64,000 nt of DNA. It comes from Xiphydria camelus (Eukaryota; Arthropoda; Insecta; Hymenoptera; Xiphydriidae). Numbering within the stretch: position 1 is the first letter of the stretch; the number at the start of each line of letters is the position of its first letter. Made by a program: the position numbers and the translations under genes. The DNA lies in NCBI GenBank assembly GCA_963678675.1, contig OY783193.1, positions 29,968,082-30,032,081 of the forward strand, in the 5' to 3' direction. The notes below the pieces were generated by a model. It saw only the letters and a list, made by a program, of their open reading frames with translations. It was not told where the DNA came from and did no database searches. Positions 33,431 to 46,068 of the stretch are shown here, in pieces.

Positions 33431-35234
33431 TTAATTTATAAACATAAAAATGTTTGATTATTTTATTAGAAATAAGAAATTATATTACGAATTATTTCCT
33501 TTAATGAATTAAGAATTTTTTTTTAAAAATCAACATTTATTTCATAAGAATATGTATGGAAGCTCTTATAGGAGGAACAGATTGAAACTTCGTACACATC
33601 CGACCGTGCCCGTCAAAAAGTAAAACGGCGCGGTGCGGGCTCGGTGCGGTGGTGTCGGCGCGGTGTCGTTGCGGTTAGGTGGAGACTGGGCGGTTCTATT
33701 CAGTTCTGTAAAGGTCCATATACACATGCTACTAAAAAAGCATGCTTATGAGCATGCTTAAAAGAAGCATGCTCTTTTAACTGCTACACTTGCTCGATAT
33801 GAGCATGCTACTTTTAAGCATGCTTCTAAGGGCCAGTTTTACCAAAGCCAAGTTATACCTAGAATAAGTATACCGAGGATAAATTTATACTCTTCTTTAT
33901 ACCTGGTATAAAGCGCAGGCGTTTTACCAGCTCCAAGTTTGCCTGGGATAACTATTCCAGGTATAAGCGTTGGCCATCTAAAATTATTTTTAGGTTGGTA
34001 GTAAGAAGTACGTACTGCGCATGACATTTGGTCGTTTTGACAGCTGTTCCGGCGCGATAAATGAAATTCGGAGTTGTTATTCTCAGTATAACCTAACTTT
34101 TTGTTTTTGACGTCTTTATCCTTTCATGACATAATCATAACCTGATCGTTGTGGTAAATTGTTATTAATTTTGAAATAGTTGATTGATGTACCAGTTTTT
34201 TAATCATCATCTGATGATGACATTGACGTATTACCAAGAATCAGAAATCCAAAGAAAATATGTGCCCGGTAAATAAAAGATCTATAACAATATATTTATA
34301 TTTTCGTAACAATAACTTTTATTTTCGAGTTGTCGATAAAAGCATCAGGTACAAAACACGTCCAAACATTCGATATCTCACCAACAAGAATGTGTTCAGT
34401 CTCAAAAAACTATAAGGGTCGTCACACAATAATAGTAATTACAACGTAAAATTGCACCATTTGATCCAAATCCCGTATCGGACAAAATATATTCTAAAAT
34501 CTATAAACTTTTAAATCGCTACAACTTAAGATTTATCACGCGGTGACATTACTCTGACAATGAGATTACATAGAGCGGTACAATGTTATCGTTTTTTTAA
34601 GTATACGCGACCCTATCTAAAAAGTATACAAAGAGCGTTGTACGACTTGATGTCTAATGCCGAGGTATCTTACAAAAGTGTATCAATGCAAATCTAAAAT
34701 TTTTTCATATTCTATATCGTACGACGGATGTATCACTTCTGCTCCTGAAAACTCTGCAATCACGCGAATTGAAGAAAGGTATAATGTCTACCTAGATAAA
34801 TTTAAATGTTACTTATAGAAGACAATGCAATGGTAGATGATTTCTTTGGTTGATATTATTGGATACCGTTGAGATTCTCGCGATTAGAGACCCGCGTGCG
34901 TCAATTTTAAATTTAAACTTGCATTTTCTGAGTAAAAGAGCGAAGAGAGAAAACAAAATTTTCCCGACGTTTCTATGAGCTTCTATCCTCCTATTAAAAA
35001 AGAACTATAATCTAAAATGTGTCGTGCGAAATTACCTCGCAGAGAAAGACTCATTTATAAAAAAAGAAGAGAGATCTATTAATTTTGATTCTCCAAAGCT
35101 CTGACTCAGATAAAATTATAATCATATGATTCAATCTCACGCGTGGAAAGGAAGGCTACAATAGCCGTTCCTCGGAGCACCATCTGACGCGATTGCTGCG
35201 ACCCAGAGAACTTGAGTATCATCGTGTTCTTAAT

Positions 35235-35680
35235 CTAGAACGAATTATCGAACGTCAACGTCGCAGTGGAATTTCTACTGTCCGGCGATTGCATTGCGAT
35301 ATATCGTTTCCGTAAGATCTCTTGAAGGTCGTTGCAAGAGCTATTTTCTCGTTTGGCTCGCAAAGGTCTCCCACCCGGCGATCTGAAAAACACGTTTAAA
35401 AGCCCACTGTGAACAAAATCAATCCTTCGCAGCCACGACATTCTGACAATGCGAAACTCCTCTTTGTTCCTGGCGAATAAAAAGTTTACCGCGATAAAAT
35501 TGTTTAATCGTACCTTGTGACGAGTTTCATTTTGACTTTGTTGATGTTTTTCAGTATGTCGCCCATTGATTTCTGGGAGATCAGTGGCGGTTTATGCCGA
35601 TCGATGAACTTGTAGCCCTGTAAACTAGCTCTCCTCGCGATGTTAGGAGTCGTTGGAGGTTGCAGAGGTGGCGGCATATA
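35235..35680 (-). pseudogene. MTFR1-like exons captured in a transposon (copy B)
   Basis: Minus-strand exons at about 35680-35514 and 35382-35235, with the same splice sites and the same peptide as copy A (ISQKSMGDILKNINKVK; SPGGRPLRAKR). Identity of both exons after separate insertion points to recent movement, or to selection on the product. Confidence 0.65.
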
Positions 35681-35751
35681 ATAATGACTAATTAAAAGTT
35701 TTAACATTATGATAAAAACGATTACCTACAGTAATTAGCATTGATCCCGAA

Positions 35752-36100
35752 GCAAGAAATCTTAGTCGGCAATAATTTTGTTGCTGGCTGAATTGCTGCA
35801 TTTCTTGGCGACCTCGAAGCAATGCGATGTCGTATTTGTCCCAATAATCTCTGACAGGTTTGTTTTTCCAAACGAAATCAAGTGAAGAATTCTACAACCA
35901 TTGTATTCTTCGAAATAGTCAACTCTGGAATAGTTTTGTATTAGATATTGGTTATAAATTAGTAGGTATATAGGTATCCTTTATTTACTTACCGCGGGCA
36001 CGTATTTTCCTAGGATTTCTCATTCTTTGTAAGACGTCAATTTCATCATCAGATGATGATTTGAAAACTGGCACATCAATCAACTCTATTTCACAACTAA
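35752..36100 (-). pseudogene. PIF/Harbinger transposase, N-terminal remnant (copy B)
   Basis: Mirrored version of 15231-15597: the SSSDDEIDVLQRMRN exon near 36090-35998 and the second exon to about 35752, with the same frameshift, so the damage predates the split of the copies. Confidence 0.6.
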
Positions 36101-37572
36101 TAACAATTATTATGATTCTGTCACGGTTGTGATTCTGTCACGGAATAATAAAGACGCAAACAAAAAGTTAGGTTATACCGAGGATAGCTAGCTTATCCAG
36201 CGCTGAAACTGCCGGATAAGCTTTCCCTGCATTTATTCCAAAGTTTTTCCTATTCCAGACTTATACCATCGTGGTAAAACGCTTGCGTACAGGTTATTCT
36301 CAGTATAGCGCTATACGGCGTTTATACCGTGTTGGTAAAACCGGCCCTAAATAAGCATGCTTAAAGCAAGCACTCGGATACACATGCTATTTACTAGGAG
36401 GCTGTCTGTAGCAGGCAGGCTGTAAAGGTCCAGATACACATGCTAGTAAAAAAGCATGCTTATGAGCATGCTTAAAAGAAGCATGCTTTTTTAACTGCTA
36501 TACTTGCTCGATATGAGCATGCTACTTTTAAGCATGCTTCTAAATAAGCATGCTTAAAGCAAGCACTCGAATACACATGCTATTTACTAGGAGGCTGTCT
36601 GTAGCAGGCAGGCTGTAATTCGTGAAAAACTGCAACTGGCGAATATTTGTTATCGCGCTCAAAGATAAAAGAGGAAATATAATTTGTAATGTATGTCAAA
36701 TTCTGAGAAACAGCGATTAAATTTTTATCACGGTCAAATTTGGAAGTAAAATTCCTTGATTCTGTTTATGATTTTCTAGAAATTTGTCAGTTTAGCGATT
36801 ACTTTGTTCGCTCGATCAAAGTTACTTCATATAAAAAGAGTTTATTTGCAGATAATAAATGTATAATTGATTACGGCGGAAAAAATATTTTGTTAGGCCA
36901 AGTAAATATAATATTAATTATTACAATGTCTCTTTCATTCAAACAAAAATAAAGTAATAGCTAATGAATATTTACTTGGCCCAAAGAAACATTTTTTTCG
37001 CCATAATCAAGTACTCTGAGGGAAGAAGTCTAGTTAAATACAAACCTATATAAGACAAAAATTTATTTGAGATAAATAGACATTTATTTACATCGAATAA
37101 AAGTTTATTTACATTAAATTAATGTTTTACATACCTATCTCTTTAATCGAGTATGAACCTAGTAGAACATTTATCTAATTCAAATAGAGTCTTATTCAAT
37201 GAGAATAAATTCCTTTTCATCTCAAGTAAAATTTTTACTAGGTTCAACTAGACACGACGGAACACGACTAGACGCGAGGGATATGAGCATGCTTATTAGC
37301 AAACACTGTCTACACTTGCTCATAAGCGTTCCCCTTTTCACCCCCGCCTCAGGAAGCATGCTCGAAAATCAACCGTCGGTCGATTTGTGAGCATGCTTAT
37401 TTTAAGCATGCTCGAAATGAGCAAGACTTGGATACACATGCTTCTAGGAGCACTTCCTGGAAAAAAGCATGCTTGCGTGCTCGAAACTTGCATGTGTATC
37501 TGGACCTTAACTTTCTCACCGTGTGATGGCCAACACTCGGTTCGGGCGCGGCGAGGGCACGGTGCGACCATA

Positions 37573-38317
37573 GGTTCGTTCCAACAAGCATTTTAGGACA
37601 GTTCTAGAACCGTCCTGGAACTAGTTAAGAATTATTTAATGCGCATGCGCCAGTCAGATGCGTTCTAGAACTGAATTCATGGGATGTGTTGGAACACAGG
37701 ATCGCACACAGCACAGGGAGGCTTGTCCACCTTTTGTATACATTTTGCGGAAAATCACGGGTTATCCTAAGCGAATGTGTGAGTTCAACTAATTGTTGAA
37801 ACGTAAAAAACATTACAGTTTTCAAGAGCTTATCATGCACAAACATTCAAAAAAGCAGAAAAAGAAAGATGAGTCCAAAAAGAGTACAAGAGAGTGCATA
37901 CATTTTTTCCTTCTATAACTTGGAGGGGAGTGATTTTTTCGGATTTTTTATTTTCAATTATCATTTACCTAAAAAGTTATCACAACTTTTATATCATGGC
38001 CATTAACTCATTGTGAAGTTATTATGTTTTTTCATTTTTTCTCGAAACTATCTTTATGCATTTGTACTGTTCTTGGACTCACCGATTCAAATAGAGCGCG
38101 TCTCGCGCCTTACTACGCGTGGGCTAGAAAATCGTCCCAACTCAGAACTAGGGACTGGAATTACCGTTCTAGAACCGTTCTGTTACAGTTCGCAGTTTAG
38201 TTGGAACGCTCTTTGGAATCGTTCCAGAACCAGTTCTGTGTTTGTAGGAACGGCTAAGTCAGACTGCGCACACTCCGCCGAGTTCAGAACCAATTCTCAT
38301 GTTAGTTGGAACGAACC
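37573..38317. mobile_element. Element with TTCTAGAACC words
   Basis: Ends GGTTCGTTCCAAC and the inverse, flanked by ATA on the left and TTA on the right. GTTCTAGAACCGTTC-type words cluster near both ends (37600-37630, 38160-38300). It sits in the right end of the 30635-38335 element: removing it restores GACCATATGTCTGTC. About 500 bp of its inside (37680-38090) shows no gene. Confidence 0.7.
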
Positions 38318-40022
38318 TTATGTCTGTCTAGGCCTTTAATGTGCACCGCATCAAGAGACACGGTAGTGTCTCACGGCATGTTCATTCAAGTCGTCAGAAC
38401 GACGCCGCCAGCGCTGTCGCCGCGAGCACCCGTGTATCTTTACAGGAAAAATGTCTGCCCCCTTCACTCCTCAATTTTAACATCGAATTTTCTCAATAAG
38501 TATACGGTTATAACCAAAACTATGCTTAGTTACGCCATATAAATCGACTATTCTCTATCGATAGAGACCAGAGTAAATGTTGTAAGTTACATATTAACAG
38601 AGATTTTTCCTTAGCAACGCGAAGCCACGCCCCTCGCCCCTCAAAAGTCGAGAATCCGATTTCTCGGGCGATATATATATGTAAAAATGTCACAAAAATT
38701 CCGCCTGTCTTCGGCGATATTCGGCCATGGTCGGAAATGTGTACACAGATGCGGCCATACGCATACGCCATCAAATGTATGTGAGAGTGTGTGAGAGAAT
38801 ATATGACTTGAATGTTTACTCATGGTTTTCGAAGTTAATCAATAAAATATTTCCATTCGCGAAACGATTTCCCTCGCGTTTATTTCGATCCTCGGACGCG
38901 CTGGTTTATAAAAAGTAAAAATTCAGTGTAATCGGAGTAGTGAATCTCAATACTGGTGAATGTGATAGCTTGATAATCGTTTGGATTTTTTTCATATCGA
39001 GATAGTGAACGGATGCATTTTGGTATTCTTCTCTAGTTGCCTGTGCATCAAGAAAGGAGCAGGAAAGGAGACGGTCTCAGAAGAATTGCCATCAGATAAG
39101 TTTAATTGCCATCTGACAGCTTTAACCTCACTTTCAATGGAATGACAATATCTTTGTGTTCGTTCTATTTTTTGTTTTCAGGGTCATGCGAGCACGGGAA
39201 AAATCGAAGGTTTTTCTTCTCAGTCATCAATACAAGCCGTGGCAGAATAGGAGATGCAATAGAATTGGATCACAATAATCAAGTAATTACTTTATCACTA
39301 TTTTTCTCTATCGATATATTTCCTCTTTCGTACTATCACAAGTTCCAATTTACACACCGACCTGTCAAACCTGAAGTGTACATGTACCTTACTTCTATTT
39401 CATCTCCTCTTCGTCTCCGGTGTAACGACTGTCAATGAGGAATCACTGATACCGATTAGGCAGATAAGTGCTGAATAAAGTAGTATAATACGAAAGAGGA
39501 AATATATAATTTTTAATAATTCTGTCATTATTAGAATAAAATTGATTAACTCAGATATAGTTTTTTAATTTCTACGCTCTCGAGTAAGTTCAGTATATTT
39601 TAAATTGTGAAATGCTGCATATAATTGTGTAATTTACAATTTGTTACAGATCGTATGCGAACCCGAGGAGGTTTCTTTCAAACGAGGGATCATCCACTTG
39701 TTGTTCCAACAAGAACCAAATGGATTAGTTGCATTCATTGCATTTGACAGATCGGTATATAAATTGGTAGTATAATACGAAAGAAGAAATATATCATTTT
39801 TCCCTTAATTCTGTCATTATTAGAATTGGTTAACTTAGATTAATATAATCTCAATTTCTACGTTTAGTTAGTTCAGTATATTTTAAATAGGAAAATGTTG
39901 CATATGATTGTTTGTGTTATTTACAATTTGTTATAGATCGTATGCGATCCCGAGGGGATTTCTTTCGAATGAGGGATCATCCACTTGTTGTTTCAAGAAC
40001 CAGTTGTTAGTTCATTCAGCGA

Positions 40023-40212
40023 GCTGGATCTGCTGTCTCGAGTGCATGGACGTACGTCACTTTAAATGGATGAACATCCTTTAATATCCTCCGAACCGTA
40101 GACTTGCTGATTCTAACCTCTGTTGCCATAGCCCGAATATTCGTTCGAGTGTTATTCCTTACTCTTTCTAGCAGAGCATCGATATTTTGCTGCACCTATA
40201 TTCTTCTGGAAC
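40023..40212 (-). pseudogene. HTH fragment of a mariner-like transposase
   Basis: The minus strand reads LLERVRNNTRTNIRAMATEV then RISKSTVRRILKDVHPFKV. This matches the pattern (R.S..A..L.IS..SVRRIL...LHPYK) of the paired helix-turn-helix in mariner-like and DUF4817-type proteins. A stop in front (SSRRI-stop) and no catalytic domain: a relic. The first bases recur inverted at 41440-41470. Confidence 0.5.
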
Positions 40213-40534
40213 TTCCTAAAATAATTATAAAAACCCTATATAATTAAGCCCGAACAAGTACAATCTTATCGGACTATACCTTATTGAGGAGATTTTTCGA
40301 CGTAATCATTCCGAAACGTTTTTATCGAGAAGTATATATTTCTAACATACGGTAGTGTTCACGAATATTGTAAAATATCGCAGGAATGTTACGGAAAAGT
40401 TACTTGAAAAAACGTGCTTTGTGGGGTGTAAATGATATTTTGTAATTTCCATCGTTACACCAGAGGCGAAGAAGAGATGAAATAGAAGTGAGGTACATGT
40501 ACACTTCACGTTTGACAGGTCGGTATATAAATTG

Positions 40535-40768
40535 AGGCTAAGAGCGCAATAATGGACTAACCCACAAAGTGTGATTTTTGTTTTAATGCGGAATTGAAAC
40601 TGTTAAATTAGTATCTTGTTGTTAGTTAAATAGTATTAAACCTCATGTTTACATAAGATTGTTTGATCCACTTTGCAGTTGATAGATACTAATTTAACAG
40701 TTTCAATTCCGCATTAAAACAAAAATCACACTTTGTGAGTTAGTCCATTATTGCGCTCATAGCCTCAA
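40535..40768. mobile_element. MITE, ~80 bp TIR
   Basis: TTGAGGCTAAGAGCGCAATA is mirrored at the right end (TATTGCGCTCATAGCCTCAA); the pairing extends to about 80 bases (through TTCAATTCCGCATT). It lies within an arm of an inverted pair whose other arm lacks it. Confidence 0.8.
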
Positions 40769-40791
40769 TTGAAACTTGTGATAGTATAATA

Positions 40792-41060
40792 CGAAAGAGG
40801 AAAAACTTATATCGATAAAGAAAAAATAATTATAAAGTAGTTACTCTTTTATTGTAATCCAATTCCACTGTATCACTTATTTTTCTGTCACGACTTTAAT
40901 TGTTGATAGTGGATGGATCAACCAATAAATTTGATTTCTCTTCGCTATCAGCAATTAAAGTCGTGGCAGAAAAATAAGTGATACAATGTTATTGGATTAC
41001 AATAATGGAGTAACTACTTTATTATTTTTTTTTCTTTATCGATATATTTCCTCTTTTGTA
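40792..41060. repeat. Inverted pair around 40920
   Basis: ACGAAAGAGG.. TATATCGATAAAGAAAAAA.. is mirrored at 40950-41060. The same sequence, inverted or direct, occurs at 19140-19250 and 39240-39340. Confidence 0.75.
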
Positions 41061-42946
41061 TTATACTATCGCAAGTTCCAATTTATATACTGACCTGTCA
41101 AACGTGAAGTGTACATGTACCTCATTTCTATTTCATCTCTTCTTCGCCTCTGGTGTAACGATGGAAATTACAAAATATCATCATCATTTACACCCCACAA
41201 AGCACGTTTTTGCAAGTAACTTTTCTGTAACATTTCTGCGATATTTTACAATATTCGTGAACACTACCGTATATGTTAGAAATGTATATTTCTCGATAAA
41301 TTCGTGAATGTTGCAAAATATCATAGAAACGTTTCAGAATCATTACGTCGAAAGATCTCCTCGATAAGGTACAGCTCGATAAGATTGTAGTTGTCAGGGC
41401 TGAATTATATAGGGTTTTTATAACTATTTTAGGAAGTCCCAGAAGAATACAGGTGCAGCAAAATAACGATGCTCTTTGTGCTAGAAATTTATTCACGAGT
41501 AAGGATGAAATTTCAGCGGTGCATGCAAAAGGATTTCTTAAAACTATTCCAACGTCTCGAGTTAATATATGTAACAACACATACCAAATGTCTCTGGCAA
41601 ACTCCCGATTTTGAATTTCCCTGACATTTGGCCGGAAGTGGTTGAGTCGGTGCTTTAAGAGTTGGCTTCGGGAGAGTGCGCTGCGGTCTTACGAGCCGAG
41701 CGAAAAGTGTCAAAAGTCTGATCTCCCGGTAGCTGTCAATTCGGGAGATCGAAATCGTTAATTTGTAAATAATGATTACTAATGTGTAGAAGTGATAAGA
41801 AATAATCATTCGGGTTTCTTCGATGAGATTCCCCAAGTATTTAAAAACCGGTGTCCGATTTTTGCTAATAACTGTTGCTTCAACTTCTAGTGATATGAAG
41901 TATTACTGCAGAACGAGAAGGTTAGAAGATTTTCATGAAGACTCACGATTTTCTGACATATCATCTCGTACAGGTGCAACCGATTAGGATCTAGCTCGTG
42001 TCCTATCCGTAAAACGATGACTCGACGGACATCGGAGAATGTCAGGCTGTCACCGAGCGCCTATTACCCATAGTACATTAATTGCAATATGCGCTTTTCG
42101 TTTCAACTATTCCTGCTTTAAGTAACTTTCACTTCCCTTTCAACGTATTTACCTTGTACGAATTGTTCATTGTAGGGGGCAGTGATCAATGATTGTGACT
42201 AATCGTAGACAAATTATTCCTGCGACGATGTTCCAGTTGCAAAGCATACACTAGCAAGTCAGCTTACAGCATCCGATGTTTAGTATCAACTTACCTCTTT
42301 TAGAACACCCATCACCCGAGCATAATCACGATTATGTTAACGTTAATTGCAGAATAGACCGCGAGCTCGGGCACATTATCGCAGTAGTAGTTCGGCACAC
42401 CGAATTGCCTTTTAGTTTTAATAGACGATCTTGTGTACGTCGAGTCTCTATTATCGATCGCTGCCTCCTACCACGAACCGTTCACAAAGGGTTATTACCT
42501 TGAAAGAAATAAAAGTCATTTAACGCTGGAATAGTTGAATGAAACGAGAAGCTCGTATTACAATTAATGTACCGTGGGTAATAGGCGCCCGGTGACAAGC
42601 CCGACATTCTCCGATGTCCATCGAGTCATCTTTTTATGGACAGGACACGAGCTAGATCCTCTTCGGTTGCACCTGTATGAGATGACATATCAGAAAATCG
42701 TGAGTCTTCATGAAAATCTTCTAATCTACTCGTTCTACAGTAATACTTACTATCACTGGAAGTTGAAGCAACAGTTATTATCAGAAATCGGACACCGATT
42801 TTTAAACACTTGGGGAAACTCACCGAAGAAACCCGAATAATTATTACTTATCACTTCTACACATTATTTATCGTTATTTACAAATTTACGGTTTCGAGGT
42901 TAGATGCTTCGATCTCCCGAATTGACAGCTACTGTCAGATGAGGGG

Positions 42947-43101
42947 GGCCCCTTTCTCGAACTCGCTCGTATCGCTCGTATCTTTGCGTGCATGCATCTT
43001 AGCGAGTGGACCAATCAGGACCCCCACCACAACGGAATACTTGATCCTGATTGAGCTATTCGTTAAGATGCGTATACGTAACTTTGCGAAGAACTCGAGA
43101 A
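42947..43101. mobile_element. Short inverted-repeat element, CAAGTATTCC core
   Basis: CTCGAACTCGCTCGTAT.. GGAATACTTGATCCTGATTG.. Same family as 6563-6722 and 50640-50815. The sister sequence at 41490 reads GTGCTAGAAATTTATT where this copy has the insertion. Confidence 0.65.
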
Positions 43102-44307
43102 ATTTATTTACGAGTAAGGGCAAAATTTCAGCGTTGCATGCAAAAGGATTTCTTGAAACTATTCCAATGTCTCGAGTTAATATGTAACAACATATATACT
43201 GTCATAAGTGGTACCTTTACATGTGATTAAACAATTCGTCATGGTTATTGGAAGAGTATACTTAGAGTTAAAGGTAAAATGTCTACAAGGATTTCTGTAG
43301 ACGACCAAAATATAAGAAAAATACGATGGCCTGTAAATTCGAAAGCGGTATGTTTTATTTCTCCAAAATACTAAGGAAAAGTGAAAAATATAAGGGCACT
43401 CTAGTTTATAAATCCCTTTCAAAATATCACGAGAATAAATCAAAAGTAACGTGGTTATAATTAATTAGCTCGTATGGGTATAAAATGTGAGACTTTAATT
43501 TTGTGGTAATAAAAAGCTATTCTCCTACATGTACGTATTCTCCTCATGAATAAATTCCAAAAAAAAGTAGTGAAATCCCCCCACAAAAACAAATTCTCTG
43601 TAAAAAAAAGGCGGCATGTTCATTCAGTGCAAACCTAAATTGATACGTAAAATACTCTCCAAAAAAGATTTGAAATCAATTAAGATCGCCATGTTCAAGA
43701 TTTATATATAAAAAGTGAAAGGCATCATTTGAAAGGAAAATTATTGTAAATCAGGTTACTACAAAATTCGACTAAAAAAATGTGTAAAAAATTTTAATAA
43801 AAAAGAACGCCGCGTTTTTTCCTTCAAAATAAAAAATTCAGACAGAGAATTATATTCGATGTTTATGCACTTATGAGAGATTTTAAATAAATTCATACAC
43901 TCTCTCTCTTATATGATACCACCAGTATACTGAACGTCGCACGGGAAACCGATCAGGCGGGGGCCTTCTGGATTTCTCTGAATTTGACTTCGACAGTGCA
44001 ATTTATGAATCACCCTAGCACTGTCCAAGCACTACCAATATTCGGTATAGTGGACAAAATATGAAAACTTAAACGCGGCAAGTTCTTTTTTATTAAAATT
44101 TTTTTATAAATTTTTGTAGTCGAATTTTTTAGTAACCTGATTTACAATAATTTTCCTTTCAAATGACGCCTTTTACTTTTTATATATAAATCTTGAACAT
44201 GGCGATCTTAATTGATTTCAAATCTTTTTTGGAGAGTATTTTACGTATCAATTTTGGTTTGCACTGAATGAACATAACCTTTACAATAAGCAGCCTCGAA
44301 AGTAGGA

Positions 44308-44486
44308 ATGTCAAATCCAGGCGATGACCGATCGGGGAGAACCTTATACCTGGCGTATTCCGACCCGACGATTAGCCATTTCAGGGTAGCCGGACGCTTC
44401 CTCACGACCGAGAAAGAGCGTCCGGCACTCTTGGACGTTGGATACGTCACGCGGGTACCGTTAGCCACGGTACCCTCGCTTCTTGG
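44308..44486 (+). mobile_element. LTR-retrotransposon remnant, part 1
   Basis: GC-rich sequence starting TGTCAAATCCAGG. It continues, after the 4.6 kb insertion at TTA, with 49066 CGAGTCTAGAAGG and, after a MITE, to a primer-binding-like site at 49668. The open frames in it are not those of a known gene. Confidence 0.35.
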
Positions 44487-45030
44487 TTAAGCCCATCACA
44501 CAGAAAATTCCGTAAGCCGTAAGACGTAAGACGTAAGACGTAAAACGTAAGGTTCATCACACAAACGCGGCGAAAGACGTAAGCTTTGACCAATCCTGAA
44601 CGAAGACGCTGTCCCCACCACCTATTTACATGTAACTTAGAATCTAGAAGTGTCAGTTTGATAATAATTTCATTTCAATTGGGAAGAAAAGCTTAACAGT
44701 AAGTACCTACATTTAATTACGATTACACTCAGTTCCTATATATAATAAACAGAAAAGCCATTCCTAGATTGACATAAGGATACAGTGAACCGCAATGTAA
44801 AATGCATGACGTGAAGAGTCAGAACTGTCATATTCATCTGCTTTTTTTCATAAAAAATATAAATAATAACACTCAACAATATTATTCTCAAGCCATAGTT
44901 TGATGAACATGACGTGATAGCATTCTCTGAAATTTTATCACATAAATATCTCTTGAAGAACCCTGGAAAAAAATAGTTTCATTTCCTATGCCTATTATGC
45001 AGATAAAATTATTTTTCAGATAATTCAAAC

Positions 45031-45160
45031 ATGCCGAGAAATAATGAAATATTGCTGGGGATTTTGTTGGTGGCTACGGGTGTGCTTGTTTTGAAGAAGA
45101 AACGATCACGGAGATAGTTGAATCGACGATGGTGGGTTCGACCAATAAATCGTATGCATA
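45031..45160 (+). pseudogene. Harbinger transposase first-exon remnant
   Basis: MPRNNEILLGILLVATGVLV, then LKKKRSRR-stop-LNRRWWVRPINR. The RRWWVRP motif is the standard N-terminal mark of PIF/Harbinger transposases. One in-frame stop. It sits in the loop of the inverted pair of the 44490-49062 element, so it is the trace of that element's own gene. Confidence 0.6.
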
Positions 45161-45495
45161 TTTTTTTCCAAGGATCTTCAAGAGATATTTATGCGATAAA
45201 ATTTCAGAGAATGCTATCACGTCATGTTCATCAAACTATATCTCGAGAATAATATTGTCGAATGTTATTATTTATATTTTTTATGAACAGATGAATACGA
45301 CAGTTCTGACTCTTTACGTCATGCATTTTACATTGCGAATCACTGTCCTGATGTCAATCTAGGTATGGCTTTTCTATTTATTATATATAGGAACTGAGTG
45401 TAATCAATAATTAAATGTACTTACTGTTATGCTTTTCTTCCCAATTGACGTGAAATTATTAACAATATCAAACTGACACTTCTAGATTTTAGGTT

Positions 45496-45911
45496 AGATG
45501 TAAACAGCTCTAGAGCGTCTGTATGCACGCGTGGCACGGTGAACTTGAAGGATAGACTTTCGTATTGAAATTTAGCTTAATAAAATCGTTTAGGAACAAT
45601 CAAGGAATGTATTATAAAGTTCAAAAACAAAACTTTCAAATGCTGTATGTGCAATTAAGAAAAATTTTTTACTTTCATTGTACGGAGCTGTGAATATGGC
45701 CAAAATCGCACGTTTTCGTACATTTAACCTCAAGTATCTCGAAATTCTCGAAATTCTGACCTGTGGTACGCAAATTTGAGAGTCAGATTCGTTTTTAGCG
45801 TACATCAATCTACAAGAATCACCTGGTCTGGCTCGAAATACAGAGAAAAACATTTATTTTTGTGGGCCTATGATATCAAATAACCCGGGAAACTTTGTGA
45901 TTGGTTGTCCG
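45496..45911. other. No gene seen
   Basis: Low-complexity AT-rich part of the 44490-49062 element. The open frame 45590-45853 (minus) has no domain. Confidence 0.5.
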
Positions 45912-46068
45912 TAAAGCGGCCCTCACACGATCAGTATTACTGACAGTATTAATTACTGACAGTATACTGACAGTATTTCATAATTCACCGCACACGATCA
46001 GTATTTATGTCAGTATGGATTTGTAGTTCGTAGAACGCGGTTGTTTTTCTGTACTACAATTGTCAAGA

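Larger units (their letters stand above)
33830..36347. mobile_element. Harbinger-derived element carrying MTFR1-like exons, copy B
   Basis: Reverse complement of copy A (14977-17503) over its whole length. TAA flanks it (33827-33829, 36348-36350). The neighbouring tandem block shows the unoccupied site, GCTTCTAAATAAGC at 36537-36550. The coding parts are identical to copy A at the peptide level. Confidence 0.9.
33712..37506. mobile_element. Element with AGCATGCT words, TAA duplication
   Basis: TAA at 33709-33711 and 37507-37509. The ends AGGTCCATATACACATGC and inverted AGGTCCAGATACACATGC differ at one base. AGCATGCTTA and variants recur throughout the terminal parts. A ~190 bp block is duplicated in tandem (33710-33829 plus 36351-36425, and 36426-36618). 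The middle (36640-37250) has an AT-rich stretch and the open frame 36740-36952 without a known domain. Confidence 0.8.
30635..38335. mobile_element. Outer element of a four-level nest, CGCACCGCG words
   Basis: The ends AGGTCGAGACAGACAT (left, 30634 on) and the inverted AGGCCTAGACAGACAT (right) are flanked by TTAA on both sides. GC-rich subterminal DNA full of CGCACCGCG words is at 30640-30905 and, inverted, at 33595-33690 and 37515-37565. Inside are two inverted piggyBac transposase tails. It was later hit by the insertions 32023-32328, 33712-37506 (itself hit by 33830-36347) and 37573-38317. Confidence 0.6.
38350..44274. mobile_element. Mosaic repeat, copy B (5.9 kb)
   Basis: Colinear with copy A at both ends. 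It has extra material between 39180 and 42540: duplicated exon-like blocks (39653-39750 and 39940-39995, each after a TTACAG or TTATAG acceptor, reading IVCEPEEVSFKRGIIHLLFQ in the first), inverted pairs 40200-40530 / 41080-41470 and 41730-42090 / 42560-42930, and inserted MITEs. Direct copies of CGAGTAAGG.. CATGCAAAAGGATTTCTT are at 41500 and 43115. No complete gene is visible. Confidence 0.6.

Noticed and set aside
37338..37596. Overlapping frames on both strands at the end of the AGCATGCT element
   Set aside because: They are translations of the repeated word and the TIR.
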